From SXOA01 sp046153945 (GTDB lineage: Bacteria; Planctomycetota; Planctomycetia; Pirellulales; Pirellulaceae), in assembly GCA_046153945.1 (NCBI GenBank), contig JBJXFF010000208.1:1-64000 (forward strand): a DNA stretch of 64,000 bases, written 5' to 3'. Below, one piece after another: positions 25,132-33,480 of the stretch (position 1 is the first letter of the stretch; each line of letters opens with the position of its first letter). The notes under the pieces are model-generated. The model worked only from the letters and a program-made list of their open reading frames with translations, was not told the DNA's origin and made no database searches. Both the position numbers and the translations under genes were made by a program.

Positions 25132-26076
25132 CTAGGTGGTAAAGGACTTCCGCAGCAGTTCCAGGCTCTTCGGGACCGCAATCTTCGGGTCTTCCTTCCC
25201 CTCAAATTCCAGTGATACAAAGCCGCGGTAGTTGTGCTTGTGGAAAATCTTGGCGATGCGGTCGTAGTCGAGGTCGAGCTGATACCAGAGGCCGCCGCCG
25301 TAGTAGGTTTTTGCTTGAAGCAGGATAGTCTTGGGGGCGAGGAGTTCCAGGCGGTCGTACGGGTCTTCCAGGAAATTGCCCGTGTCTGCCGTAACTTGCA
25401 GCCAGGGTGACTTGATGGCATCGACAATCCGCAGCACTCCTTCCGCGGTGCGGCCGAGTCCCCAGTGGTTTTCCAGGCCCAGCAGGACGCCGCACTTTTC
25501 TGCCGTCGGCAGGAGTTTCTCAAAGCTGTCGATCACCCACTTAAATCCATCCTCGTCGGTATACCCCGGCAGCCGCGGCTCGATCCCCCGGTTCTTCATC
25601 AGCTCGTCAAAATCCTTGCTGGTCCCCCAGCGGCCGGTGTTCACCCGCATGGTGGGAATGCCGAGAGCGTAGGCCAGCTCGATGCAGTGGATGGTGTGGT
25701 CGATATTCTTCCTTCGTTCCTCCTCCTTGGGCGAAACGAACCCCTGGTGCGTGGAGAAACCCATCAAGGCCAGCCCATTCACAAACGCTCGCTTCTTGAG
25801 CTTCTGCAAATAGCCGTTTTCCTCGTTCGTCATCTGCCGGTGCAGAATCTCTACTCCATCAAATCCCCACTCCGCCGCCAGGTCGATGCACTTCTCGATA
25901 TCGCGATACTCTTCGTGCTCGAACTGCCAGAAGGAGTAGGTGGAGATGCCGATGGGATTGGAGGGAGAAGTCACCTTTGCGGCAGCGGCCTGTGGCTTAT
26001 CTTCTGCCCGACTTTGCACTGTGGAAAGCGACAGGGCGGCGGCACCCGCAAGTAATTCGCGGCGACTGAGAGTCAT
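25132..26076 (-). CDS. Sugar phosphate isomerase/epimerase-like TIM-barrel protein, Tat signal
   Basis: The 314-residue product starts with SRRELLAGAAALSLS, a Tat-type signal, followed by a xylose-isomerase-like TIM barrel: ISTYSFWQF, CIDLAAEWGFDGVEIL, TMRVNTGRWG, VLLGLENHWG (metal Glu), VTADTGNF (metal Asp) and FVSLEFEGKEDP at the end. This AP-endonuclease 2/IolE-like family has many uncharacterised carbohydrate isomerases. It is upstream-adjacent to the serS 3' end on the same strand but 33 bases away, so it may be cotranscribed with serS. Confidence 0.86.
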   Translation of the reverse strand: MTLSRRELLAGAAALSLSTVQSRAEDKPQAAAAKVTSPSNPIGISTYSFWQFEHEEYRDIEKCIDLAAEWGFDGVEILHRQMTNEENGYLQKLKKRAFVNGLALMGFSTHQGFVSPKEEERRKNIDHTIHCIELAYALGIPTMRVNTGRWGTSKDFDELMKNRGIEPRLPGYTDEDGFKWVIDSFEKLLPTAEKCGVLLGLENHWGLGRTAEGVLRIVDAIKSPWLQVTADTGNFLEDPYDRLELLAPKTILLQAKTYYGGGLWYQLDLDYDRIAKIFHKHNYRGFVSLEFEGKEDPKIAVPKSLELLRKSFTT

Positions 26077-26109
26077 AAGATTGTGTCCTTAAGCGATGAG
26101 ATACCGAAA

Positions 26110-27396
26110 TCAAGCGTTGGGCGTCATCTTTTCCTTCCCCATCCATCCCCGCAGCGCCTGCGGCACTTCCACGCTGCCGTCCGCCTGCTGATAGTTCTCC
26201 AGCACGGCAATCAGTGCTCGGCTGAGGGCGATGGCGGTGCCGTTGAGGGTGTGGGCGAAGCGGGTTCCTCTTTCGTCCTTCTTTTTGTAGCGGATGTTGA
26301 GGCGGCGGGCCTGGTAATCGGTGCAGTTGCTGGTGCTGGTCACTTCCCCCCACTCGCCGCCGGTGCCTCGGCCGGGCATCCAGGCTTCCAGGTCGTACTT
26401 GCGATAAGCGGGGCCGCCAAGATCGCCACTGGCGGTGTCGATGACGCGATACGGAATGCCGAGGCCGTCGAAAATGTCGCATTCGATGTCCCGGAGTTGC
26501 TCCAGCATGGCATCACTCTGCTCAGGAAGCGTGAAGGCGAACATCTCCACCTTGGTGAACTGGTGGACGCGATAAATTCCCCGAGTCGCCTTGCCGGCCG
26601 CTCCCGCTTCGGTGCGGAAGCAGTGGCTGATGCCGGCCAGCTTGATGGGAAGCTTCTCGGCATCGATGGTTTGTTCGGCATACATGCCGCCGAGCGTGAT
26701 CTCTGCCGTACCCACGAGACACAAATCACTCCCGGCGATGCTGTAGATCTGGGTCTCCGGTCCGCGGGGGTTATAGCCAGTCCCCATCAAAACTTCCTGC
26801 CGGGCGAGGTCTGGCGTCGTCGTCAGCGTGAAACCATATCGATTCAGAACCTCCACCGCATAACGCTGAAGTGCCAGGTCGAGTAGCACACAATCGTTCT
26901 TCAAGAAATAAAAGCCATGTCCTGTCGTCCGCGCACCGGCTTCGAAATCGAAGAGGTCGAGCTTCTCGCCAAGCTGCACATGGTCGAGCGGCTTGAAATC
27001 GAACTTGCGGACGGCAGTCTTTCCTTGGCGGACTTCCACATTGGCGTGATCTCCGCTCCCAATGGGCGCGGCCGGGTGGGTCATATTGGGGATGTGCAAT
27101 TGAATCTCGCGAGCCTCGGCGTCGAGTTTGTCATGCTCGGCCTGGGCGGCATCTTTGGCGGCCCGGAGCTTGCGCCCTTCTTCCTTCAAGGCGTTTCGTT
27201 CCTCTTCGCTCTTCGCCGGGCCAATTTTTTTGGAATTTTCGTTGGCCTTTCGGTTCAACTCTTCGGCTTCCTGCAGTTTTGCCCGCCGCAGCTCTTCAAT
27301 TTGCACAAGCCGGTCGATTTCATGGCTGACTCCTCGGTCAAGGCAGTTCTTTTGGACAGCAGCGGCGTTTTCAACGATGAATTTGCGGTCGAGCAT
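26110..27396 (-). CDS. serS: Seryl-tRNA synthetase
   Basis: The 428-residue class II synthetase has the N-terminal tRNA-binding coiled coil at about residues 27-100, the TAEITLGGMYA segment, motif 2 HCFRTEAGAAGKATRGIYRVHQF region near 262-284, and motif 3 LNGTAIALSRALIAVLENYQ at the C-terminus. Length matches bacterial SerRS. ATG at 27396 codes for MLDRKFI, the usual family start. The upstream 600 bases have no gene. Confidence 0.97.
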   Translation of the reverse strand: MLDRKFIVENAAAVQKNCLDRGVSHEIDRLVQIEELRRAKLQEAEELNRKANENSKKIGPAKSEEERNALKEEGRKLRAAKDAAQAEHDKLDAEAREIQLHIPNMTHPAAPIGSGDHANVEVRQGKTAVRKFDFKPLDHVQLGEKLDLFDFEAGARTTGHGFYFLKNDCVLLDLALQRYAVEVLNRYGFTLTTTPDLARQEVLMGTGYNPRGPETQIYSIAGSDLCLVGTAEITLGGMYAEQTIDAEKLPIKLAGISHCFRTEAGAAGKATRGIYRVHQFTKVEMFAFTLPEQSDAMLEQLRDIECDIFDGLGIPYRVIDTASGDLGGPAYRKYDLEAWMPGRGTGGEWGEVTSTSNCTDYQARRLNIRYKKKDERGTRFAHTLNGTAIALSRALIAVLENYQQADGSVEVPQALRGWMGKEKMTPNA

Positions 27397-27906
27397 GGGT
27401 TCGATAAGGAGTTGGAAAGGTTGTCGTGTGAATGAGCCACTTTATCGACTGGCGGTTCACCGGAACAGGCGATGGTGGAGCGTCGGCCTGAAATTCGTTA
27501 GTCACCAAGGGCCATAATAGTTTTTCGAATCTGTGAAATCCGTAACCTCTTGCAAAAGCGGACTTTACGACAAATCGCAGGAGCCGACCCATAAGAGTTG
27601 TTCTTATGGGCTTGTTCGGAAGTGATAAGTGATTCTCACGTGACAATTCAGCCTGTTCATTCGCCGCAAAACCTTTCGCCAAAATGACTTGCAGTACAGA
27701 AGATGCACAGATTTGCTCAGAACCCGATAAGTCGTGATAAGCGCCCTTCGCCGCGCCATGGGCAAACCGCGCCACCTCCGGCACGGACGTCGTAGAATGT
27801 CCCAACCACAGGATGCGCGAAAGTAATCATTTATTCACTGGTACAAATGGATAATTTGAAGGCCCTCCAATTGCCAGAAGGCTGCTTCGAATTAGTGTGC
27901 TTGGGA

Positions 27907-27929
27907 GGTTGCAATTCTCGCGAGCAACC
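27907..27929 (+). promoter_or_regulatory. Hairpin upstream of feo operon
   Basis: GGTTGC and GCAACC pair around an 11-base loop that itself contains the palindrome TCGCGA. It lies 66 bases before the feoA start and about 20 bases before the Fur-like palindrome. It could be an operator or a leader structure. Confidence 0.3.
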
Positions 27930-27945
27930 CCTATGATGAAAGGCG

Positions 27946-27968
27946 CAGTTGAGATTAGGTCTCAGTTG
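27946..27968 (+). promoter_or_regulatory. Candidate Fur-type operator
   Basis: TGAGATTAGGTCTCA (27950-27964) is a palindrome with TGAGA/TCTCA arms, flanked by direct CAGTTG repeats at 27946-27951 and 27963-27968. The arms resemble TGAGAATxATTCTCA Fur boxes known from proteobacteria. It lies 27 bases before the first codon of feoA, where an iron-responsive repressor would be expected. The call depends on the neighbouring genes. Confidence 0.4.
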
Positions 27969-27994
27969 CATTAGCCCTCCTCGCGAGCCCGACC

Positions 27995-28231
27995 TTGCCA
28001 GACCTCATTCCCCTAGAGTTTCTACCGACCGGACACCGGGCCTACGTTGACCAGCTTGTGGGCGACGACGCCAGCATTCATCGATTGCACGAGATGGGAC
28101 TGCGGAACGGGATCATCGTGGAGATGGTTCAGCCCGGCTCGCCGTGCATCGTAAAGCTGATGGGAAATAAGCTCTGCATTCGGGACGCCAACCTCCACCA
28201 AGTACTGGTCCGACCGGGAGCGGAAGAGTGA
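27995..28231 (+). CDS. feoA: FeoA family protein (first copy)
   Basis: The 78-residue product has the SH3-like FeoA fold: IPLEFLPTGHRAYVDQLVGD, HRLHEMGLRNGIIVEMVQPG and PCIVKLMGNKLCIRDANL. FeoA is a small cytoplasmic partner of the FeoB transporter. No ATG is available in the right place, so a TTG at 27995 is taken as the start, without a clear Shine-Dalgarno site. It overlaps the next feoA by four bases. Two separate feoA genes in one operon are known from other bacteria, where the copies are not equivalent. Confidence 0.85.
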   Translation: MPDLIPLEFLPTGHRAYVDQLVGDDASIHRLHEMGLRNGIIVEMVQPGSPCIVKLMGNKLCIRDANLHQVLVRPGAEE

Positions 28232-28452
28232 CCCTCGCCCAACTCCCCATCGGCAGCCGCGGGGAAGTGGTGCATGTCGAGGGGGTGGATGAAATCAGCC
28301 TCCGTCTCATGGAAATGGGGCTGGTGCCGGGAACGGAATTCACCCTCCTCGGAGCCGCTCCGCTGGGTGACCCGCTGGAATTGGAAGTTCGCGGCTATCG
28401 GCTCAGCCTCCGCAAGAGTGAAGCAGCCCGTGTGGAAGTGACATCCGCCTGA
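28228..28452 (+). CDS. feoA: FeoA family protein (second copy)
   Basis: The 74-residue product is the better-matching FeoA: LAQLPIGSRGEVVHVEGVD, LRLMEMGLVPGTEFTLLGAAP, and LELEVRGYRLSLRKSEAARV. The start is GTG 28228, overlapping the stop of the first copy as GTGA, which indicates translational coupling and a fixed stoichiometry of the two FeoA proteins. feoB begins 41 bases downstream. Confidence 0.9.
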   Translation: MTLAQLPIGSRGEVVHVEGVDEISLRLMEMGLVPGTEFTLLGAAPLGDPLELEVRGYRLSLRKSEAARVEVTSA

Positions 28453-28493
28453 AGCGCCAGCGAAGGACAGCATCGCATCGCTAAAAAGTCACT

Positions 28494-30734
28494 ATGTCCC
28501 TCTCCGCCCCACCTCAAGTCGTCACCGTTGCCTTGCTCGGCAACCCCAACACGGGCAAGTCCACGCTCTTCTCTGCCCTTTGCAACGTCCGTCAGCGAGT
28601 TGCGAATTACCCTGGCGTGACCGTCGAGAAAAAGATCGGCCGCACCGAAATCAGCGGACACACCCTCGACATTATCGACCTACCCGGGACATACAGTCTC
28701 GCTCCCAAATCCCCCGACGAGATGGTAGCCGTCGACGTCCTCCTGGGCCGCCGCAGCGATGTACCCAGGCCGGACGTGGTACTCGTCATCGTCGACGCCA
28801 GCAACCTGGAACGAAACTTCTACCTCCTCAGCCAGGTGCTGGAGCTTGGCCTGCCGACGGTCGTCGCGCTCAACATGACCGACGTTGCCGCGGCCAAGGG
28901 ACAGAAGTTGGATGTCGCCGCGCTCCGCAAGCGGCTGCATATTCCGCTGGTGGAAGTGCAGGCCAACCGAAAGATTGGCCTCGCGGACCTCAAAGAGGCA
29001 ATCGCCAGTGCCGTCGGTGGAAAATCTATCGCAATTGAGAGTCCCTTTCCGGAGAAGTTCCAAAACGAAGTTGAGACATTGGGAAGGCTCGCTGGAAAAA
29101 CCGAGGGCAATGTACTGCCGCGCTACCTTGTCGAACGAGTATTGCTGGACACCAGCGGCTATCTCTCGGAAGCGAGCATTGCTGGGATCACGCCGGAGAT
29201 TCTCCAGGAAGTGACCGCTGCGAGAGCACGCTTGAAAACGGCTGGAATTCCAGTTCCCGCCGTGGAAGCGATGGCCCGTTATCAATGGGCTGGCTCGGTA
29301 CTCAAAGGCATCGTCAATCGCCCAGCACAGCGGCCCGTCACGCTGAGCGACAAGCTCGACAAACTGCTCACGAACCGCGTCTTTGGCACCGTCTTCTTCC
29401 TGGTGCTCATGCTCTTCATGTTCCAGGCGGTGTTCTGGATCAATGACGTGCTGATGATCGGCGACGGCATTGATTACGCTGCGGGTTGGCTGCAATCGCT
29501 TGTCTCTTCCGTCCTCCCCGAAGGGGCACTCCGCTCTCTGATCAACGACGGGGTGATTGCCGGCGTCGGTGGCGTGGTGGTCTTTCTGCCGCAAATCCTG
29601 ACGCTGTTCTGCTTCATCGCCATCCTCGAAGACTGCGGGTACATGGCCCGAGCCGCGTATTTGATGGACAAGCTGATGTCCAAAATCGGCCTCTCCGGCA
29701 AGTCCTTCATCCCGCTCCTCTCTTCATTTGCCTGCGCGGTCCCCGGCATCATGGCGACTCGCGTCATCGAGAACCGCCGCGACCGGCTCGTCACCATCCT
29801 CGTCGCCCCCCTCATGAGCTGCAGCGCCCGTCTGCCGGTCTACACGCTGTTTATCGGAGCCTTCATCCCCAACCGGACCCTCGATCTGACGCTGGCCGGC
29901 TGGGGAATTCATGTCCCGTGGCTGCGGGGCCTCGTCATGTTCAGCATGTACATGATTGGCATCGTCACCGGCATCCTGGTCGCTTGGATTTTGAAGAAAA
30001 CGCTGCTCCGCGGGGCGACTCCGCCCTTTGTGATGGAACTTCCCAGTTACAAGCTTCCCGGCATTCACATCGTCTGGCAGCGGATGTCGGAACAAGGATG
30101 GGCGTTTCTGCAACGGGCCGGAACGCTCATTCTTGCTATCTCCGTTCTCGTCTGGGGCCTGGGATATTTTCCGCACGACTCGGCGAAGATTGAGCCCGCC
30201 CTCATTGAGCAACAAAGCCAGCTCGAATCCCAACTGGATGAGTTCAGCCCCGCCGACTTGGAGAAAAATGAACAGGCACTTAAGCTCCAGTTGCAACTCG
30301 CTGCCGTTGAAAACCAAATCGCCGGCGAATACCTCAGCGACAGCTACCTCGGCCGGATGGGGCACTTCATCGAGCCGGTCGTCCGCCCGCTCGGCTGGGA
30401 TTGGAAGATCGGCTGCGCGGCCATCGCGTCGTTCCCCGCCCGCGAAGTCGTCAACGCCACCCTCGGCGTCATCTATAATCTAGGAGAAGGTGCCGAGGAG
30501 CAGCAGCTCGAAGAAACCATCCAGGCGGAGAAAAATCTCAATATCCCAGTCGCCCTCTCCATCATGGTTTTCTTCGCCCTTTGTGCCCAGTGCGTCTCCA
30601 CCCTTGTCATCATCCGCCGCGAAACCGGCAACTGGCTCTGGCCCCTGTTCACCTTCGTTTACATGACCGTCCTCGCCTATCTGGGGGCATTTGCAACCTA
30701 CCAAATCGGAATGCTCTTCGTTGCTTCCACGTAG
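28494..30734 (+). CDS. feoB: Ferrous iron transport protein B
   Basis: The 746-residue product has an N-terminal GTPase domain: G1 GNPNTGKST (16-24), G3 DLPGTYSL, G4 NMTD, then a helical GDI region (about 180-265) and a polytopic membrane domain from about 295 with both Gate motifs (CGYMARAAYLMDK and AAIASFPAREVV). A hydrophilic coiled-coil loop with EQQSQLESQLDEF and LEKNEQALKLQLQLA is inserted near residues 567-608, longer than in most FeoB proteins. It imports Fe2+ across the inner membrane. Its TAG stop is part of a dispersed palindromic repeat. Confidence 0.97.
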   Translation: MSLSAPPQVVTVALLGNPNTGKSTLFSALCNVRQRVANYPGVTVEKKIGRTEISGHTLDIIDLPGTYSLAPKSPDEMVAVDVLLGRRSDVPRPDVVLVIVDASNLERNFYLLSQVLELGLPTVVALNMTDVAAAKGQKLDVAALRKRLHIPLVEVQANRKIGLADLKEAIASAVGGKSIAIESPFPEKFQNEVETLGRLAGKTEGNVLPRYLVERVLLDTSGYLSEASIAGITPEILQEVTAARARLKTAGIPVPAVEAMARYQWAGSVLKGIVNRPAQRPVTLSDKLDKLLTNRVFGTVFFLVLMLFMFQAVFWINDVLMIGDGIDYAAGWLQSLVSSVLPEGALRSLINDGVIAGVGGVVVFLPQILTLFCFIAILEDCGYMARAAYLMDKLMSKIGLSGKSFIPLLSSFACAVPGIMATRVIENRRDRLVTILVAPLMSCSARLPVYTLFIGAFIPNRTLDLTLAGWGIHVPWLRGLVMFSMYMIGIVTGILVAWILKKTLLRGATPPFVMELPSYKLPGIHIVWQRMSEQGWAFLQRAGTLILAISVLVWGLGYFPHDSAKIEPALIEQQSQLESQLDEFSPADLEKNEQALKLQLQLAAVENQIAGEYLSDSYLGRMGHFIEPVVRPLGWDWKIGCAAIASFPAREVVNATLGVIYNLGEGAEEQQLEETIQAEKNLNIPVALSIMVFFALCAQCVSTLVIIRRETGNWLWPLFTFVYMTVLAYLGAFATYQIGMLFVAST

Positions 30735-30789
30735 GACGGGTTTCCTAGCCCGTCCAAAAACCGTGGACGGCCTTGGAAGGCCGTCCTAC
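30731..30789. repeat. GTAGGA-type palindromic repeat at the feoB stop
   Basis: The left arm 30731-30755 starts GTAGGACGGGTTTCCTAGCC and pairs with the right arm 30765-30789 at 21 of 25 positions; the first four bases contain the feoB stop codon TAG. The family is the same as at 24-48 and 55587-55648. It lies between feoB and the Cys-rich gene and could act as a weak terminator or RNA stabiliser. Confidence 0.75.
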
Positions 30790-30796
30790 AAAACTC

Positions 30797-31006
30797 ATGT
30801 CCCCCTTCCTGCAATCCTTCATCGCCGCCACTCTCTGCCTCCTTGCCGCAGGCTATCTCGCCTTTCGCGCTTACCGCACATTCACCAAGCGGGCCGGCGG
30901 AAGTTGTGGAGGAGGAGGTTGCTCTTCATGCCCAAGCAGCGAAAACGTGGCGGGTGCGAAATTGAAGACTCTTCTGCCGCTTGAGGCACCGCCAAAACGA
31001 GGCTAG
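30797..31006 (+). CDS. FeoB-associated Cys-rich membrane protein
   Basis: The 69-residue product has a single N-terminal membrane helix (about 6-22), then a basic segment and a Cys/Gly cluster GSCGGGGCSSCPSS, which is the pattern of the small FeoB-associated Cys-rich membrane proteins found behind feoB. They may bind iron or a redox cofactor at the membrane. ATG 30797 is placed directly before the helix; an upstream start at 30773 would begin inside the repeat. It closes the operon feoA-feoA-feoB. Confidence 0.78.
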   Translation: MSPFLQSFIAATLCLLAAGYLAFRAYRTFTKRAGGSCGGGGCSSCPSSENVAGAKLKTLLPLEAPPKRG

Positions 31007-31032
31007 CGATGAATGTTTGCCAATAAGCCGCG

Positions 31033-31779
31033 TCACGCCATCACTTGGCTGATGAACCGCTGAGCACGGGGGGTTTGCGGATTGTCAATGACTTCCTCGG
31101 GCGTCCCTTCCTCGGCAATTTTGCCATCAGCTAGTAAGAACACCCGATCCGCACTCCGGCGGGCGAATAGGATTTCGTGCGTCACCATGATAAGAGTCAG
31201 GCCGTCCTTCTTCAGGTCTTCGAGCGTCCCCAAGACTTCGACCTTGAGTTCCGGATCCAGCGCGCTGGTGATCTCATCGCACAGAAGGCCGCGGGGTTCC
31301 ATAGCCAGTGCCCGAGCGATGGCTACCCGCTGCTTTTGTCCGCCGGAAAGCTGCTGGGGATAATAGTCGGCTCGTTCGCCGAGTCCGACCCGTTGCAGCA
31401 AAGCCCAGGCTTTCTCCGCGGCTGCGGCGCGAGGGAGCCGCTGAACCTGGATCGGGGCTTCCATCACGTTCTGGAGCGCGGTCATGTGGGGAAAGAGCTG
31501 AAAGTCCTGAAAGATCATCCCAAAGAGCCGACGGACATGAGCGGTGGAAGAGGGCGGGGAATTCGGACGCAGGACATGCGGTCCGACCGTGATGTCTCCC
31601 CCATCGAAGGAATTCAGCCCGTTGATGCAGCGCAAAATTGTCGATTTGCCACCGCCGCTCGGGCCAATAAGCGCCGCCGTCTGACCGGCTTCAATCGTCA
31701 GACTGATCTTGTCCAGTACGATCTTGCTGCCGTAGCGTTTGGTAACGTCGCGAAGAATAACTTGATTGACGTCGGACAT
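31033..31779 (-). CDS. Polar amino-acid ABC transporter ATPase
   Basis: The 248-residue product is an ABC ATPase of the GlnQ/HisP group: Walker A GPSGGGKST, Q-loop FQDFQLFPHMTALQNV, signature LSGGQKQRVAIARAL, Walker B GLLCDEITSALDP and switch His in IMVTHE. It is placed 71 bases behind the fused binding-protein/permease gene, so the two encode a complete importer for polar amino acids, glutamine or histidine. The exact substrate cannot be told. Confidence 0.93.
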   Translation of the reverse strand: MSDVNQVILRDVTKRYGSKIVLDKISLTIEAGQTAALIGPSGGGKSTILRCINGLNSFDGGDITVGPHVLRPNSPPSSTAHVRRLFGMIFQDFQLFPHMTALQNVMEAPIQVQRLPRAAAAEKAWALLQRVGLGERADYYPQQLSGGQKQRVAIARALAMEPRGLLCDEITSALDPELKVEVLGTLEDLKKDGLTLIMVTHEILFARRSADRVFLLADGKIAEEGTPEEVIDNPQTPRAQRFISQVMA

Positions 31780-31798
31780 GGGAAGTCGGCAGAGGTTA

Positions 31799-31848
31799 GA
31801 GGGCAGAGGGCAGACAATTCGTCTTTCGTCATTCAGATTTCGTCATTC
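31799..31848. repeat. Short direct repeats between the ABC transporter genes
   Basis: GAGGGCAGAGGGCAGA at 31799-31814 is followed by two copies of TTTCGTCATTC (31824-31834 and 31838-31848) separated by AGA. The second copy ends three bases before the stop codon of the permease gene. They look like remains of dispersed intergenic repeats. Confidence 0.5.
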
Positions 31849-31850
31849 TC

Positions 31851-33308
31851 TCACACTCCCTTCCCCCAACGCTTCTCCAGATACCTCGCTAGGAAGCCAA
31901 GGGGGACAGACATCAATAGGTAAAGAAGCGCCGTCGCGCCGCCGATTTCCAGGTACTTGAGGCTCGACTTCGCAAGAATTTGATACTGCTTGGTCAGTTC
32001 CACGACGGCAATCACGCTGACAAGGCTGGTGTCTTTGAATAGGGCGATGAAATCGTTGGTGACTGGGGGAATGATTGTCCGCAACGCTTGCGGCAGGATG
32101 ATCCGGCGAAAGGTGAGTGGGCGGGACATCCCCAGTGAGGCCGCAGCTTCCCATTGGCCGGCTGGAATGGAGGAAATGCAGGCCCGGTAGATTTCCGCTT
32201 CGTAGGCGGCGTAGTTCAATCCAAAGGCCAGGATCGCCACCGTGAAATCGTTCGGCTTGAATTGAAAGCCGAGATTGGCCTGCGCCACAATTGTCGGCAG
32301 GCCGTAGTAGAGCAAATACAACAGCAGCAGCACCGGAATGCCGCGAAAGAACTCGACATAAGCAATCGCCCCCCACTGCACCGGCAGCGGCGCGTAGAGC
32401 CGGCACATGGCGACCAGCAGCCCGACGAACATGGCAAGCGCCATGCTGCAAACGGAGACTTCGAGCGTCACCACGGCAGCTTTGCAAAGCATCGGAAAGT
32501 AGTAGCTGAACCGAAATGTCTTGCCGGAATCGGCCAGCACATCTCCCACAGGATTTTCCCACTTGGTTTTGATCCGGGCGAGTTCGCCCTGCTGATCCAG
32601 CCGGTCCAGTGCCGCGTCCACCTGGGTGGCCAATTCCTCCTGGTCCTTGCGGAACGCAATGACGTATTGTCCTTCTTGAAACGGCTGGCCGACGAATTTC
32701 AGCTTGGGATTCTGCCGCGCGTAATAGACCGCCACCGGCTCGTCGAGCAGAACGGCGTCAATTCGGCCCAGCGCCAGATCCTGATACGGCTCCGCCTGTC
32801 CGTCGTAGACTTTGGACTTCATCTTCCGCTCGTCGAGAAGACGGGACGAAGCTGTGTCACCAAGCGTTCCTACCACACCCCCGCTTTTCTGGCATGTCTC
32901 GAGCGAATCAAACCGCTCTTCGTCGACTCGAGCGACCAGTTGCAAGCGATAGGTGTAATACGACCGGCTGAGGCGGTGACGAGCCTGACGATCGGGCGTC
33001 AACTCAATGCCGTTCATGGCGAAGTCGATATCACCTCGGGCCAGCCCCGAGAGCAGGCTGTCATAGTTGTACTGTCGAAACGCAATCGGCCGCCCCAGTT
33101 CCTTCGCCAAAGCCGCCGCCAGGTCGACCTCCATCCCGATGTTGCGCCGAGGATCCGCCGGATCCTTGAAGATATACGGCGCGCCCCCTTCGGCATCTGC
33201 CCCCCACTGAAGCGGCGGCGGTTCCTGGGCGAAGACTGCTTCGTCCGCCAGAATTGCGACACAAAGAAACGGAATGACAAGGAGAAGAAGGTGCCGCAAT
33301 TGCTGCAT
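31851..33308 (-). CDS. Fused substrate-binding protein and permease of a polar amino-acid ABC transporter
   Basis: The 485-residue product has a signal peptide (residues 1-28), a solute-binding domain of the bacterial extracellular family 3 at about 33-255 (APYIFKDPADPR, NIGMEVDLAAALAKELGR, FAMNGIELTPDRQARHRLS), and from about 275 a permease domain with five helices and the EAA-type loop QWEAAASLGMSRPLTFRRIILPQA, matching HisM/GlnP permeases. The fusion puts the receptor and the channel on one chain. ATG 33308 was chosen at the signal peptide; the frame is open to 33437. The ATPase gene follows. Confidence 0.92.
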   Translation of the reverse strand: MQQLRHLLLLVIPFLCVAILADEAVFAQEPPPLQWGADAEGGAPYIFKDPADPRRNIGMEVDLAAALAKELGRPIAFRQYNYDSLLSGLARGDIDFAMNGIELTPDRQARHRLSRSYYTYRLQLVARVDEERFDSLETCQKSGGVVGTLGDTASSRLLDERKMKSKVYDGQAEPYQDLALGRIDAVLLDEPVAVYYARQNPKLKFVGQPFQEGQYVIAFRKDQEELATQVDAALDRLDQQGELARIKTKWENPVGDVLADSGKTFRFSYYFPMLCKAAVVTLEVSVCSMALAMFVGLLVAMCRLYAPLPVQWGAIAYVEFFRGIPVLLLLYLLYYGLPTIVAQANLGFQFKPNDFTVAILAFGLNYAAYEAEIYRACISSIPAGQWEAAASLGMSRPLTFRRIILPQALRTIIPPVTNDFIALFKDTSLVSVIAVVELTKQYQILAKSSLKYLEIGGATALLYLLMSVPLGFLARYLEKRWGKGV

Positions 33309-33480
33309 CAAAGTGGTTCCTATGAAGATATTCTTGCGTCGCCAGCCGGTTGCCTGTCTACTGCAACATTTGTAAGCGTAATCGTATCGGCAAGAACTCT
33401 TCGCGTCAAAGAGAGTTTTCTGAAAGTACTTCGGCAACTTCGCACTTTTAATTCTCGAACGGAAAACCCAAGGGCTCGTG

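Larger units (their letters stand above)
27397..27994. other. Divergent intergenic region between serS and feoA
   Basis: No convincing gene was found in these 598 bases. The part close to feoA contains a GGTTGC/GCAACC hairpin (27907-27929) and the candidate Fur palindrome (27950-27964). The serS promoter presumably lies near 27400-27650, where the sequence is comparatively AT-rich. Confidence 0.5.
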
